Shown one piece after another: positions 17,619-25,856 of a DNA stretch of 62,030 bases. Positions within the stretch are counted from its first letter, which is position 1. Every line of letters starts with the position of its first letter. Source of the stretch: Oscillospiraceae bacterium (GTDB lineage: Bacteria > Bacillota > Clostridia > Oscillospirales > Ruminococcaceae); the NCBI GenBank assembly GCA_015067185.1, contig SVMZ01000015.1, positions 1-62,030 on the forward strand. The letters are read 5' to 3'. A model generated the notes under the pieces. It saw only the letters and a list, made by a program, of their open reading frames with translations. It made no database searches and was not told the origin of the DNA. The position numbers and the translations under genes were made by a program.

Positions 17619-18272
17619 ATGCCTATCCGCGTTGGATTAAAAACCATCAAACTGTGGAATGAATCCCTCGAACAGCAGGTATGCAACTACGAAAGTGAAA
17701 AACGCGAAAAGGGACAGATCGTCTTCTACGGTCCTTCCTATTTCACCCGCTGGAAAGCCAGCTATGGTGAAACTCCCATGGAGGAGATGATTGTCGGCAA
17801 AAGCGGTACCCCATGTGTCATCAACCGCGGATTCGGTTCCAGCTGCTCAGAACATCAGCTCTATTACTATCCCAGAATGGTTCGCCCTCTGGAACCCTCG
17901 GTTCTTGTCTATGAGTGCTTTGGCAACGGCACTTACCATGGCTATTCTTATGAAGAGATCTGGGAGCTGGCACAGCGTGTTATTGCCTATGCCAGAGTGG
18001 ATTTCCCTGATATCCATATTTATCTCCTCAGCCCTCTGCCTGAGCTCAAGGATACGCCGGAAGACATCAGAAAGAAGATGGAATTCGGCCTTATGCTGCA
18101 GCAATACACCGAAGTTACCCCCAACTGTTATTATATTGATGCTTTGCACAATACCGATTTTAAACGTAAAGATATCTTTATTGCCGATGGTGTTCATCTC
18201 AATAAGCTGGGTTACCAGTTCTTCGCTAAGATGTTCCGCAATGCCCTTGCCAAAGAACTGGAACGCTTCTGA
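17619..18272 (+). CDS. SGNH/GDSL-family hydrolase (copy A)
   Basis: A 217-residue cytosolic esterase-like protein. Block I reads FYGPSYFTRW, so the usual G-D-S is G-P-S with the nucleophile at Ser40. The block II glycine lies in INRGFGSS (about 71), block III asparagine in FGNGT (Asn103), and block V is ADGVHLNKLGY with Asp190 and His193. This supports an acyl-ester hydrolase of the SGNH type. AAAGGAG precedes the ATG 14 bp after the ceramidase-like gene. A close paralogue follows immediately. The likely role is removing O-acyl groups from sugar-like intermediates, which is inferred. Confidence 0.78.
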   Translation: MPIRVGLKTIKLWNESLEQQVCNYESEKREKGQIVFYGPSYFTRWKASYGETPMEEMIVGKSGTPCVINRGFGSSCSEHQLYYYPRMVRPLEPSVLVYECFGNGTYHGYSYEEIWELAQRVIAYARVDFPDIHIYLLSPLPELKDTPEDIRKKMEFGLMLQQYTEVTPNCYYIDALHNTDFKRKDIFIADGVHLNKLGYQFFAKMFRNALAKELERF

Positions 18273-18305
18273 TTACCTTCAAAGCTAAGACAAGGAGTGA
18301 TTTCT

Positions 18306-18959
18306 GTGCCCATCAAAGTTGGTCTTCAGGTTATTAAAATCTGGAATGACAGCCTTGAGAGCAAAGTGCGTTATTACGAAAGTATCCCTAAGCCGGAGGG
18401 ACAGATCGTATTTTATGGTCCATCCAATTTCACCCGCTGGGATCCCATGTACGGCGAAACCTCCATGGAAGAGGTGTTGTTGGGAAAAAGCGGTGCACAG
18501 TGTGTTGTCAACCGTGGATTCGGTTCCAGCTGCGCCGAACACCAGCTCTACTATTATCCCAGAATGATCCGTCCCCTTGCCCCGTCGGTTTTGGTCTATG
18601 ACTGTACCGGCAACAACACTGCTTTCGGCTACACCGTAGAAGAAACTTGGGAACTGGCGCAGCGTGTCATCGCCTATGCTCAGGCAGATTTCCCGGATAT
18701 CCGCATCTATCTCTGCAGCAGCCATCCCTCTCTCAACGATACACCGGAATCACTTCAGTATAAACGCACACTGGATCTTCTGATTCAGCAGTATACCGAA
18801 ACCCACGACAATTGTTTCTATATTGACGGTATCCATTACGCTCCTCTGAGCCGTAAAGATATCTTCATTGCCGATGGTGTTCACTATAATCATGCAGGAT
18901 ATCGTCTCTATACCAAATTCTTCCGGGAAAAACTCGCCAAAGAACTGGAGCGTTTTTGA
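18306..18959 (+). CDS. SGNH/GDSL-family hydrolase (copy B)
   Basis: A 217-residue paralogue of the gene at 17619, aligned along its whole length (FYGPSNFTRW with Ser40, VNRGFGSSC, block V ADGVHYNHAGY). The GTG at 18306 is chosen because AAGGAG (18292-18297) is 8 nt upstream and the product then begins MPIKVGLQVIKIWN like its twin. An earlier GTG at 18297 overlaps the ribosome site. Block III differs: copy A has FGNGTYHGY, this copy has TGNNTAFGY, so the two may prefer different esters. Confidence 0.78.
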   Translation: MPIKVGLQVIKIWNDSLESKVRYYESIPKPEGQIVFYGPSNFTRWDPMYGETSMEEVLLGKSGAQCVVNRGFGSSCAEHQLYYYPRMIRPLAPSVLVYDCTGNNTAFGYTVEETWELAQRVIAYAQADFPDIRIYLCSSHPSLNDTPESLQYKRTLDLLIQQYTETHDNCFYIDGIHYAPLSRKDIFIADGVHYNHAGYRLYTKFFREKLAKELERF

Positions 18960-19038
18960 TTTCCCGGTATTCCCTGTACTCTGATCCGTCACAGATGGAT
19001 ACATTATATAAACAATATCATTAACGGAGGAAATAACA

Positions 19039-20313
19039 ATGAACAAAGAAGAAGTCGTCATGAACGGCGCCGGCATTGCCGAGCTTGGATTCCCCATGTG
19101 GCCTGAATTCGCCCCCGAGACCCCCGATATGGTAGCAGATCTTCTGCGCAGCGGTAAGGTCAACTATTGGACCGGTCCTGTTGGCATGCAGTTTGAAGAA
19201 GCTTGGGCTAAATACATTGGTGCCAAAATGGCTATCTCCTGCACCAACGGTACTGCAGCTCTTCACATCGCTCTTGCCGCTCTCGATATCGGCCCCGGCG
19301 ACGAAGTTATCGTCCCCTCTTATTCCTTTATCGCATCTTCCTTCAGCGTTGTTCAGGCCGGTGCTATCCCTGTATTCGCTGATGTTACCGACGATCACAC
19401 CCTTGATCCCAACTGCATCGAGCCGCTGATCACCGAGCGCACCAAAGCAATCATCGTTGTTCACCTCTATGGCGGTGTTGCAGATATGGGCCCCATCCTT
19501 GCCATTGCCAAAAAGCATAACCTGAAGGTCATCGAAGACTGTGCACAGTGCTTCGGCGGCGAGTTCAACGGCGTTAAGTGCGGTGTTCTCGGTGATGTTG
19601 GCTGCTTCAGTTTCTGCCAGAGCAAGCACTTCACCACCGGCGGCGAAGGCGGCATGGTCGTTACCAACGATGAAAACGTAGGCTGGGAGTGCCGTTCCTT
19701 CCGTGATCACGGTTATGATGTCCGCACCAGAATGAACATGCTGGCTCTTGAGGAGAAACTCCCCTACATCCACAACCGTGTTGGATTCAACTATCGTATG
19801 ACCGAGATGCAGTCCCTTATCGGTCTCAACGAGCTCAAGCGCTTTGAAAGCTGGAACCTCCCCACCCGCCGCAAGTACGCTGCTATGTATGATGCAGCTC
19901 TCACCGGCGTAAAGGGCATCAAAAAGCTCCCCACCAACACTACTGAGCGCAAGAATTCCTATTGGTGGTATCCCATCAACCTCGATACCTCCGTTCTCGA
20001 TTGTAAAGCTGCTGATATCGTAAAGGAACTCTCCGCCAAGAAGATCCCCTGCTACGGTATCCAGTGGCCGGAAGCTTACGAAGAGCGCGCTTACCGTGAG
20101 CATAACGGCTTCGGTTCCGCCAAATTCCCCTTCGAGTCCGCCTGCTACACCGATCCCAAGTCCGTTGACTATAAGAGCGTTCTCTGCCCGAAGGCCAAGA
20201 GCCTCCGCGACGAAACCCTCAGCCTCTTCCTCCATCCCAACTGGAAGCCCGAACACATCCAGCTCTGCGTTGAGACCTTCAAAGAAGTCCTTGCTGCTCA
20301 CGTTATCGGCTAA
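19039..20313 (+). CDS. DegT/DnrJ/EryC1/StrS-family PLP aminotransferase
   Basis: A 424-residue sugar aminotransferase. The PLP site reads FCQSKHFTTGGEGGM with Lys196 as Schiff-base lysine. VIEDCAQ supplies Asp167 for the pyridine nitrogen, and the N-terminal cofactor loop is SCTNGTAALH. The family transfers an amino group from glutamate or glutamine to a keto sugar or keto cyclitol. The opening GFPMWPEFAPET and the K-x4-GGEGG spacing resemble the branch acting on scyllo-inosose-like cyclitols and AHBA-type precursors. It sits directly before a Gfo/Idh dehydrogenase that could form or use the keto substrate. Confidence 0.88.
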   Translation: MNKEEVVMNGAGIAELGFPMWPEFAPETPDMVADLLRSGKVNYWTGPVGMQFEEAWAKYIGAKMAISCTNGTAALHIALAALDIGPGDEVIVPSYSFIASSFSVVQAGAIPVFADVTDDHTLDPNCIEPLITERTKAIIVVHLYGGVADMGPILAIAKKHNLKVIEDCAQCFGGEFNGVKCGVLGDVGCFSFCQSKHFTTGGEGGMVVTNDENVGWECRSFRDHGYDVRTRMNMLALEEKLPYIHNRVGFNYRMTEMQSLIGLNELKRFESWNLPTRRKYAAMYDAALTGVKGIKKLPTNTTERKNSYWWYPINLDTSVLDCKAADIVKELSAKKIPCYGIQWPEAYEERAYREHNGFGSAKFPFESACYTDPKSVDYKSVLCPKAKSLRDETLSLFLHPNWKPEHIQLCVETFKEVLAAHVIG

Positions 20314-20350
20314 TTTGGGAACACACCTCTGAAAAAGGAGTCATTTCGCC

Positions 20351-21391
20351 ATGAAAAAACTGAAATGGGGCGTCATTGGCGCCGGCGGTATCGCTGACAG
20401 AAGAACCATTCCCGGCATGATGCTAGCTGACAACGCAGAATTGGTAGCCGTTATGGATACCGCTGACGGTGTTGCAGAAAAGGTTCGCGCCAAATACAAC
20501 GCTAAATATGCTTATACCGACTGGAATGAACTGCTCGCCAATCCCGAAGTGGAGGCTGTCTATATTGCCACCCCGGTATTTGTACACAAGGAGCAGGTTA
20601 TTGCTGCTGCCAACGCCGGAAAACACATTCTTGTTGAAAAACCTGTCTGCCTCACCGCTGAGGAAGGCGATGAAGTACTGGCACTCTGCCGCGAGAAAAA
20701 TCTTCTTCTCGGCGCCGGTTTCCTGATGCGCTTCAGCAGCAGTCACCGCAAAATGCGTGAGTTCATCGCAGAAGGCGGTCTTGGACAGGTGGTATCTGTC
20801 CGTGCTCAGTTCAGCTGCTGGTATCCCAAAATGGACGGCGCATGGCGCCAGAGCAAAGCGCTCGGCGGCGGCGGCGCCCTGATGGATATGGGTATCCACT
20901 GCATCGATCTTATCCAGTATATCACCGGCAGCACCGTAAAACGTGTTGGCGCATTCTGTTCCACCAACGTTTTCGACTACGAGACCGAAGATCAGGCAGC
21001 CGTCATTATGGCACTTGATAACGGCGCTTTTGCCCTGTTGGATACCAACTTCAACATTCCCGATGATTCCCAGAAAGCCCGTCTGGAAATTTACGGCACC
21101 AAGGGCAGCATTCTGGCTGAAGGCACTATCAGCCAGGTTGACGGCGGCAACATCGAAATTCTGCTCGCCGAAGACAAAGGTTATGATGCACAGCAGGAAC
21201 GCAGCTCCGCCGATGCCGCAACCTTTGATCTGGAATACGGCAATATGTATACCCGCGAGATTGAAAGCTTCGGCCGTTCCGTTCTGGAAGGTACCCCGCT
21301 TGAATCTCCCGCAGAAGAGGCCATTCAGGTACAGCGTATCATAGAAGCTGCCTATGCCTCCTCCGAAAACGGCACGATCTCTGTCCTCTGA
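20351..21391 (+). CDS. Gfo/Idh/MocA-family NAD(P)-dependent oxidoreductase
   Basis: A 346-residue sugar or cyclitol dehydrogenase. The Rossmann motif is GVIGAGGIADR (7-17). The EKP motif with the catalytic lysine is at 96-98, and MDMGIHCIDL gives Asp179 and His183 of the active site. The family oxidises a ring hydroxyl to a ketone or reduces it. It is co-directional with and 37 bp after the aminotransferase, an arrangement also seen in kanosamine (ntdA/ntdC) and aminocyclitol pathways, so a combined oxidation-transamination step is likely. Confidence 0.9.
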   Translation: MKKLKWGVIGAGGIADRRTIPGMMLADNAELVAVMDTADGVAEKVRAKYNAKYAYTDWNELLANPEVEAVYIATPVFVHKEQVIAAANAGKHILVEKPVCLTAEEGDEVLALCREKNLLLGAGFLMRFSSSHRKMREFIAEGGLGQVVSVRAQFSCWYPKMDGAWRQSKALGGGGALMDMGIHCIDLIQYITGSTVKRVGAFCSTNVFDYETEDQAAVIMALDNGAFALLDTNFNIPDDSQKARLEIYGTKGSILAEGTISQVDGGNIEILLAEDKGYDAQQERSSADAATFDLEYGNMYTREIESFGRSVLEGTPLESPAEEAIQVQRIIEAAYASSENGTISVL

Positions 21392-21420
21392 TCGTTTCTC
21401 AATTCTTATCTCTCCATATA

Positions 21421-21481
21421 AACCAATAAGTCGGATATGGCCTGCTCCCCCTTACGCAGGCCTCATCCGGCTTATTTGGTT
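21421..21481 (+). repeat. Very long intergenic hairpin
   Basis: A 61-nt imperfect inverted repeat: outer arm pairing 21421-21436 with 21465-21481 (one bulge, one wobble) and an inner perfect 6-bp stem (21439-21444 with 21457-21462). No clear T-run follows, so it may be an mRNA-processing or stabilising hairpin, or a weak terminator, between the dehydrogenase and the creatininase-family gene. Confidence 0.7.
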
Positions 21482-21518
21482 AACACATTCATCCCTGTTT
21501 TTTTAAGGAGTTGTATTT

Positions 21519-22397
21519 ATGGAAACCCGTTGGCTTTACAGAACAAGCGAAAATCTTGCTGAACTACGTGATGCCTCTAAAGGTGTCTGTGTCATTCCCA
21601 TGGGCTGCGTAGAGAAACATGGTCTTCATCTGCCCCTGGGCCAGGACATCATTCAGGCAAGCCATCTGGCCTGGATGGCATCCCAGCTCGAAACCGTTTG
21701 TGTCTTCCCTGATTATATTTTCGGCGATGTTCCCGGAAAATCCCCCACCATGCCCCTTGGCTCCATCACCCTCTCCCTTGATCTTGAGATTGCACTTTTG
21801 GAAGAACTTTGCGAATCCATCAGCCGCGCCGGTTTTAAAAAGATTGTCGTTTTCAATGGTCACGGCGGCAATAAGCCCTGGCTCTCCACATTTCTCCGCA
21901 TTATGTCTGCCAAAAAGCGGGACTTCGTCGTCGTTGTTATCGATATCGGACTTCCCGCTCCCCACGAAATGGCCAAAGAAATTGAGAAAAACGGAAGAAA
22001 TGCCATCCCCGAACTCACCGAAGAAGATGTGGATCTCATCCTCAAATATCATGAGCAGGATATGAAGATCGGTCATGCCTGCATGGGTGAAACAGCTTAT
22101 ATGATGGGCATTTCTCCCGAGCACGTTCATCTTGACAGACTTGGCATCGAAAGCGGTCTCAGTGCCCACAAAACAGACTATCTTCTCAAAGCAGGTATTC
22201 TCATGTCCAATGCCGGCTGGGATATCGACTATGCCAACGCATTCAGTGGTGATGACCCTATCGGCTGCAACGAGCGCATCGGAAAAGCCGCCCTGCGCAT
22301 GGAGGCAGAACGCGTTTCCAAAGCATTCAAAGTCCTCAAAGAGGATGAAAATCTGCTCCGGTGGCTGGAGGAATATCAACTCGGATGGAATGACTGA
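21519..22397 (+). CDS. Creatininase-family amidohydrolase (paralogue of 3124)
   Basis: A 292-residue close paralogue of the minus-strand gene at 3124; both begin METRWLYRTSENLAEL. Metal-ligand motifs are complete: Glu32, His34 and Asp43 in GCVEKHGLHLPLGQD, NGHGGN at 113-118, and GETAYM with Glu191. The expected reaction is hydrolysis of a cyclic amide or C-N bond. It follows the aminotransferase/dehydrogenase genes, suggesting that its substrate is an aminated or amidated sugar or cyclitol. AAGGAG precedes the ATG. The next gene starts 27 bp later. Confidence 0.85.
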   Translation: METRWLYRTSENLAELRDASKGVCVIPMGCVEKHGLHLPLGQDIIQASHLAWMASQLETVCVFPDYIFGDVPGKSPTMPLGSITLSLDLEIALLEELCESISRAGFKKIVVFNGHGGNKPWLSTFLRIMSAKKRDFVVVVIDIGLPAPHEMAKEIEKNGRNAIPELTEEDVDLILKYHEQDMKIGHACMGETAYMMGISPEHVHLDRLGIESGLSAHKTDYLLKAGILMSNAGWDIDYANAFSGDDPIGCNERIGKAALRMEAERVSKAFKVLKEDENLLRWLEEYQLGWND

Positions 22398-22423
22398 CCC
22401 TTTTGAGGAAACGAGGTGTTTTT

Positions 22424-23656
22424 ATGACATATACCTTTGAATCTCTGGCACAGGCTATCGGCTGTCCGGCTCTTCCCGACCTTCTTTTCCCCTATTTTTC
22501 CCAAGCCATGGAAGAATACGATAAAAACGGCTGTCTTCTTGCTGACCCAGCTCTTTTTGAAAATCTGCATAAACAGTACGGCTGCTATCCCAATCATCTG
22601 GATATTTTCTGCGATGCTGCAAGGCAGATTGCCGCCGATGAACCGCTTGCCCGCTATCTTACCCTGCTGGGAATTGCCATCCGGGATCGGGATGCGATCA
22701 ATCAATCTCCCTACGCCATTCCCATGCTCACCCCGCCGGAAGGGAAACCCGCCCTCGGCTATGAGATGGTAAACGGACTCTCCTTTGCTGCCGTTATCCC
22801 CGATGCCTATAACACAATGATGGCGAGAGGTATTCCCGAGGAATTGGTGAGATCCACCCTTGCCAATATCGAAGGCAGTGTCCGTGAATTTGCCATAAGA
22901 AACGGCGGCCGTCCCGGTTATCACCTCTTTGGCTGGTTTCAGCTGATTGTAGACGGAAAACTTTTCCGCATCCACCGTCTCGAAATAGAGATAGGCAACA
23001 AGTTTGAAGGTCACGGTTCTGTTTTCCGCAGCAGCAGCGGCGAAGAAGTTCATCTTGCCGATGGGATAAAGATTCACAAAAGCGGTTATGCTTTCGGCTC
23101 TCCCAACCTAACCGATGAAGAAGGGGCATGGGAAGCTCATATTGTGGAAACAGAGGATTATTTCGAAGGACATCCGGTCTCTGTTGACGGCCGTACCTCT
23201 GTTGAAACGGTTCGTCTCTCCCGCAGTGAATGGAAAAAAATTCTCTCTCATGGTGATCCCACCGTTCATCTGCACATTCCCGGCAACGGCGTTCCCTTTA
23301 CCCCCGAAAACGTTGATGAAACCATCCGGGAAACCAAGGAATTCCTTGCCTCATATTTCCCCGATTTCCGATACAAAGCCTTTACCTGTTCTTCCTGGAT
23401 GCTGGATCCCCAGCTCTGGGATATGCTCGGAGATAGTTCTAACCTTGTTCACTTCGGTAAAAGATTCCACATGAGTCCTGCAAAAAGCGGCGGTAAGGGT
23501 GTGTTCTACTTTGTCTTTAAACAGCCCACCCCTGCCGAACTCTCCAACGAGTATTTTTCTTCTCTCCCCGGAGAGACACGGCTCCACCGTCTTCTCAAAC
23601 AGCACTATCTGGATGGAAAATACATCTACGAAGTGACAGGCTACTTTTTTGCATAA
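22424..23656 (+). CDS. Acyltransferase-like protein (NAT_N/GNAT_C architecture)
   Basis: A 410-residue protein resembling the two-part N-acyltransferase-like family with an N-terminal helical domain and a C-terminal GNAT-like domain. Supporting features are VHLHIPGNGVPFTPENVDET (about residues 281-300), then YFPDFRYKAFTCSSWMLDPQL and SNLVHFGKRFHM, the H-I-P-x-x-G and S-W-x-L-D-P signatures of that family. Members are poorly characterised. The ATG at 22424 follows GAGGTG. It ends the cluster before a strong terminator. It could re-acylate, or take an acyl group from, the amine made by the aminotransferase; this is inference. Confidence 0.65.
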   Translation: MTYTFESLAQAIGCPALPDLLFPYFSQAMEEYDKNGCLLADPALFENLHKQYGCYPNHLDIFCDAARQIAADEPLARYLTLLGIAIRDRDAINQSPYAIPMLTPPEGKPALGYEMVNGLSFAAVIPDAYNTMMARGIPEELVRSTLANIEGSVREFAIRNGGRPGYHLFGWFQLIVDGKLFRIHRLEIEIGNKFEGHGSVFRSSSGEEVHLADGIKIHKSGYAFGSPNLTDEEGAWEAHIVETEDYFEGHPVSVDGRTSVETVRLSRSEWKKILSHGDPTVHLHIPGNGVPFTPENVDETIRETKEFLASYFPDFRYKAFTCSSWMLDPQLWDMLGDSSNLVHFGKRFHMSPAKSGGKGVFYFVFKQPTPAELSNEYFSSLPGETRLHRLLKQHYLDGKYIYEVTGYFFA

Positions 23657-23658
23657 CC

Positions 23659-23694
23659 AAAAACGGACGTGACCGACAGGCCGCGTCCGTTTTT
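23659..23694. terminator. Bidirectional terminator
   Basis: An 11-bp perfect stem (23659-23669 with 23684-23694) with A-rich left and T-rich right flanks, between the convergent genes ending at 23656 (+) and 23722 (-). Confidence 0.88.
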
Positions 23695-23721
23695 TCTGCA
23701 ATACTGCAATATTCGTGTTAG

Positions 23722-24717
23722 TTATCTTTTTTCATTCTGGGATGCCATCAGCAGACGCACATCCTTGCCCACAAAGCTAAGCCGGCGGTAAGAGCCGATA
23801 ATACGGGAGATGAACCGTTCTGTATACAGCTTTTCCAGTTCATTAACCGAGAAGTTGGTGTTGATAATGGTGGGTTTTCCGGATATGATCCGGGAATTCA
23901 CAATGGAATTCACCTGTGCCACCGAAAACTGGTTCACAACCTCCGAACCCAAATCATCCAGAATCAACAAATCACAGTCCATAATCCCGGAAAGGGTATC
24001 GTCCCCTCTGGCATACTGTTCCTTCTGCAGCTGTGCAAAGATGTTATAGGCCGAACAATAGACTACCCCCTGACCCTTTTCGATTACTCTCCGTGCAATC
24101 GCCATGGAAAGGTGAGTCTTTCCCAATCCGGTACCGCCAATCATCAGCAGATTGCCTGAGCGTCCTGAAAAGTTCTCGGCATAATCTCTGCAGATTCCGA
24201 AAACCCGGGTCATAATCTCCCTCGGCACAATATTCTGCGGCGGGATTGATTTATCCGAATAATAGTCCAGTGAAAAATTTTCGAAACTGCACTCCATCAA
24301 CATGGAGGCCCCGGTGATCCTTGCTGCTGCTTCCGCTCTGAGCAGCGCTTCATGACACTCACAGCGTCTTGTCCCTACATAACCGGTATCTTCGCATTTT
24401 CCGCAGACATATCTCGGTGTCGGTGCATCGGCAGGATATCCGTTTTTCCGCAAGATCTCCGCACGCTGACGCTGTCTTGCCAGGTTCTTCTCCTTCAAAA
24501 ACTCTGCCTTGGATGAAGTATCTTCTCCCGAAAGAGCCATTCTGGCATATTCAATGATTTTCACAGCATCGCCCATCATCTGGGCATCAATTTCCCGGAT
24601 CTGCGGCAGCTTCAGATAGATTTCTCTGCGCAGCCGCTCGCAACTGTCCTCTGCTGCTTTGCGCCGCTCAGCCAGCTTCTGTCTCGCAGCCTCATATACC
24701 TCATCTGAAAAGCTCAT
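23722..24717 (-). CDS. dnaC: DnaC/DnaI-like replicative helicase loader
   Basis: A 331-residue AAA+ ATPase that loads replicative helicase with DnaD. Walker A is GGTGLGKTH with Lys200, and Walker B is LLILDDLGSE. An N-terminal zinc-ribbon candidate uses Cys105, Cys108, Cys119 and Cys121 (CGKCEDTGYVGTRRCEC). The N-terminal region (about 1-90) is charged and helical, the usual helicase-binding part. It lies 25 bp after the DnaD-domain gene, the normal Firmicutes order. Confidence 0.9.
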   Translation of the reverse strand: MSFSDEVYEAARQKLAERRKAAEDSCERLRREIYLKLPQIREIDAQMMGDAVKIIEYARMALSGEDTSSKAEFLKEKNLARQRQRAEILRKNGYPADAPTPRYVCGKCEDTGYVGTRRCECHEALLRAEAAARITGASMLMECSFENFSLDYYSDKSIPPQNIVPREIMTRVFGICRDYAENFSGRSGNLLMIGGTGLGKTHLSMAIARRVIEKGQGVVYCSAYNIFAQLQKEQYARGDDTLSGIMDCDLLILDDLGSEVVNQFSVAQVNSIVNSRIISGKPTIINTNFSVNELEKLYTERFISRIIGSYRRLSFVGKDVRLLMASQNEKR

Positions 24718-24742
24718 GTTTCTTTCCTCCGGTCAAACAAAA

Positions 24743-25756
24743 TCAAAAATCCACATTCATAATGTCGTCATTGAAAAGACTCTCTATCTCACCGATATCA
24801 TACGATGTCTCCAGCTTACGGTTATCCCGCATAACTTTCCTCTCTGCATCGGCCTGCTCCGGTGTTGTAATTCCCTTTTCCTTCCATGACAGCAGTATCT
24901 TGTTTATGTAGTTAAAAGAGAGCTTGCCAATTGCTTCTATCGTACGTTCATACGCTGCAATCAGCAGCGGCTGGCCAAACCCATCATTACTCCAGGCGGC
25001 CACAATACTCTTTTCTTTTGAAGTCAATGCCCTGTCATAGAGACCGAATGCCCCACGAACAACATTTTCATAGTTCCTGGCAGCATGTACTTCTTTGAGG
25101 TATTTTTCCGCCTGCTCCGCTGTCTCTACGCCATCATTCATCCATGCAACCGCTGTAGCCTGTATATAGCTCATTCTGGTTTTTCCAATCTCAACACAAT
25201 AGGATATCACTGTCAGCAGCACTTCCGGCGAAATTCCTGCCCAACTGGTCAACCAAAGCAATGTTGAGGTATCGGTTGATGTAAAGGTTTTGCCGAGCAT
25301 AGCTTCTGCTGCTTCCAACATAAAGGCTACATCCGGCCTGGCTGCCAGTTCCTTCATCTCTCTGGCATTCAGACGTACCGGCGGTGCACTGAGCGGTTTG
25401 ATTATTCGCTCTGCCTTTTCCGTTGTTTCCGCAGCATTCCTGCCCACAGCTTCCGCTTTTCCGGAGCTTTCTTGTACCGCAGCGTTCGGTTTGTTTACCG
25501 TTATAGCTGTTCCCACAGCCTTTCCGTCGGTCAAAATCCCCTCTGCCACCCAGTAATCCAGCGCATCTGCCACATCTCCCGGGGTCATTCGCAGCGAAGC
25601 GGCAATTTTTTCCGGATCCGCCTCTCCCTCTCTGAGCAGATAAAGCAATATCTTAAGTTGTGCTGCACCGCACATTCTGAGTTTTTCATCTGTAACAAGT
25701 TCTGCCGGCACTGCGAATATTTTTCTCCACAGTCCCATATTCAGCATATATGACAT
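24743..25756 (-). CDS. dnaD: DnaD-domain primosome protein
   Basis: A 337-residue replication-restart/initiation protein. The N-terminal winged helix (about 8-70, with ELVTDEKLRMCGAAQLKILLYLLREGE) is followed by a charged linker and two DnaD-like helical domains (about 140-215 and 230-300), the second containing the YENVVRGAFG...NYINKILLSWKEKGI type signature. The ATG at 25756 is used with GGGTGAT upstream. The mapped -10 box would give a very short leader of about a dozen bases. It forms an operon with the DnaC-like gene. Confidence 0.88.
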   Translation of the reverse strand: MSYMLNMGLWRKIFAVPAELVTDEKLRMCGAAQLKILLYLLREGEADPEKIAASLRMTPGDVADALDYWVAEGILTDGKAVGTAITVNKPNAAVQESSGKAEAVGRNAAETTEKAERIIKPLSAPPVRLNAREMKELAARPDVAFMLEAAEAMLGKTFTSTDTSTLLWLTSWAGISPEVLLTVISYCVEIGKTRMSYIQATAVAWMNDGVETAEQAEKYLKEVHAARNYENVVRGAFGLYDRALTSKEKSIVAAWSNDGFGQPLLIAAYERTIEAIGKLSFNYINKILLSWKEKGITTPEQADAERKVMRDNRKLETSYDIGEIESLFNDDIMNVDF

Positions 25757-25774
25757 GACTATCACCCACTTTAT

Positions 25775-25825
25775 ATTATAACAGTTTTCTCTCTTATTGA
25801 CAAGCACAAGCATAGCGGTTAGAAT
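25775..25825. promoter_or_regulatory. Back-to-back divergent promoters sharing one -35 region
   Basis: The 7-bp sequence TTGACAA at 25797-25803 serves both strands. On plus: TTGACA (25797-25802), 17 bp, TAGAAT (25820-25825) for the YdcF gene. On minus: TTGTCA (25803-25798), 17 bp ending TGT, TATAAT (25780-25775) for dnaD-dnaC. Two polymerases could not bind both at once. Confidence 0.7.
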
Positions 25826-25856
25826 ACTATTAACCTCATCTTTTACGGAGTCTACT

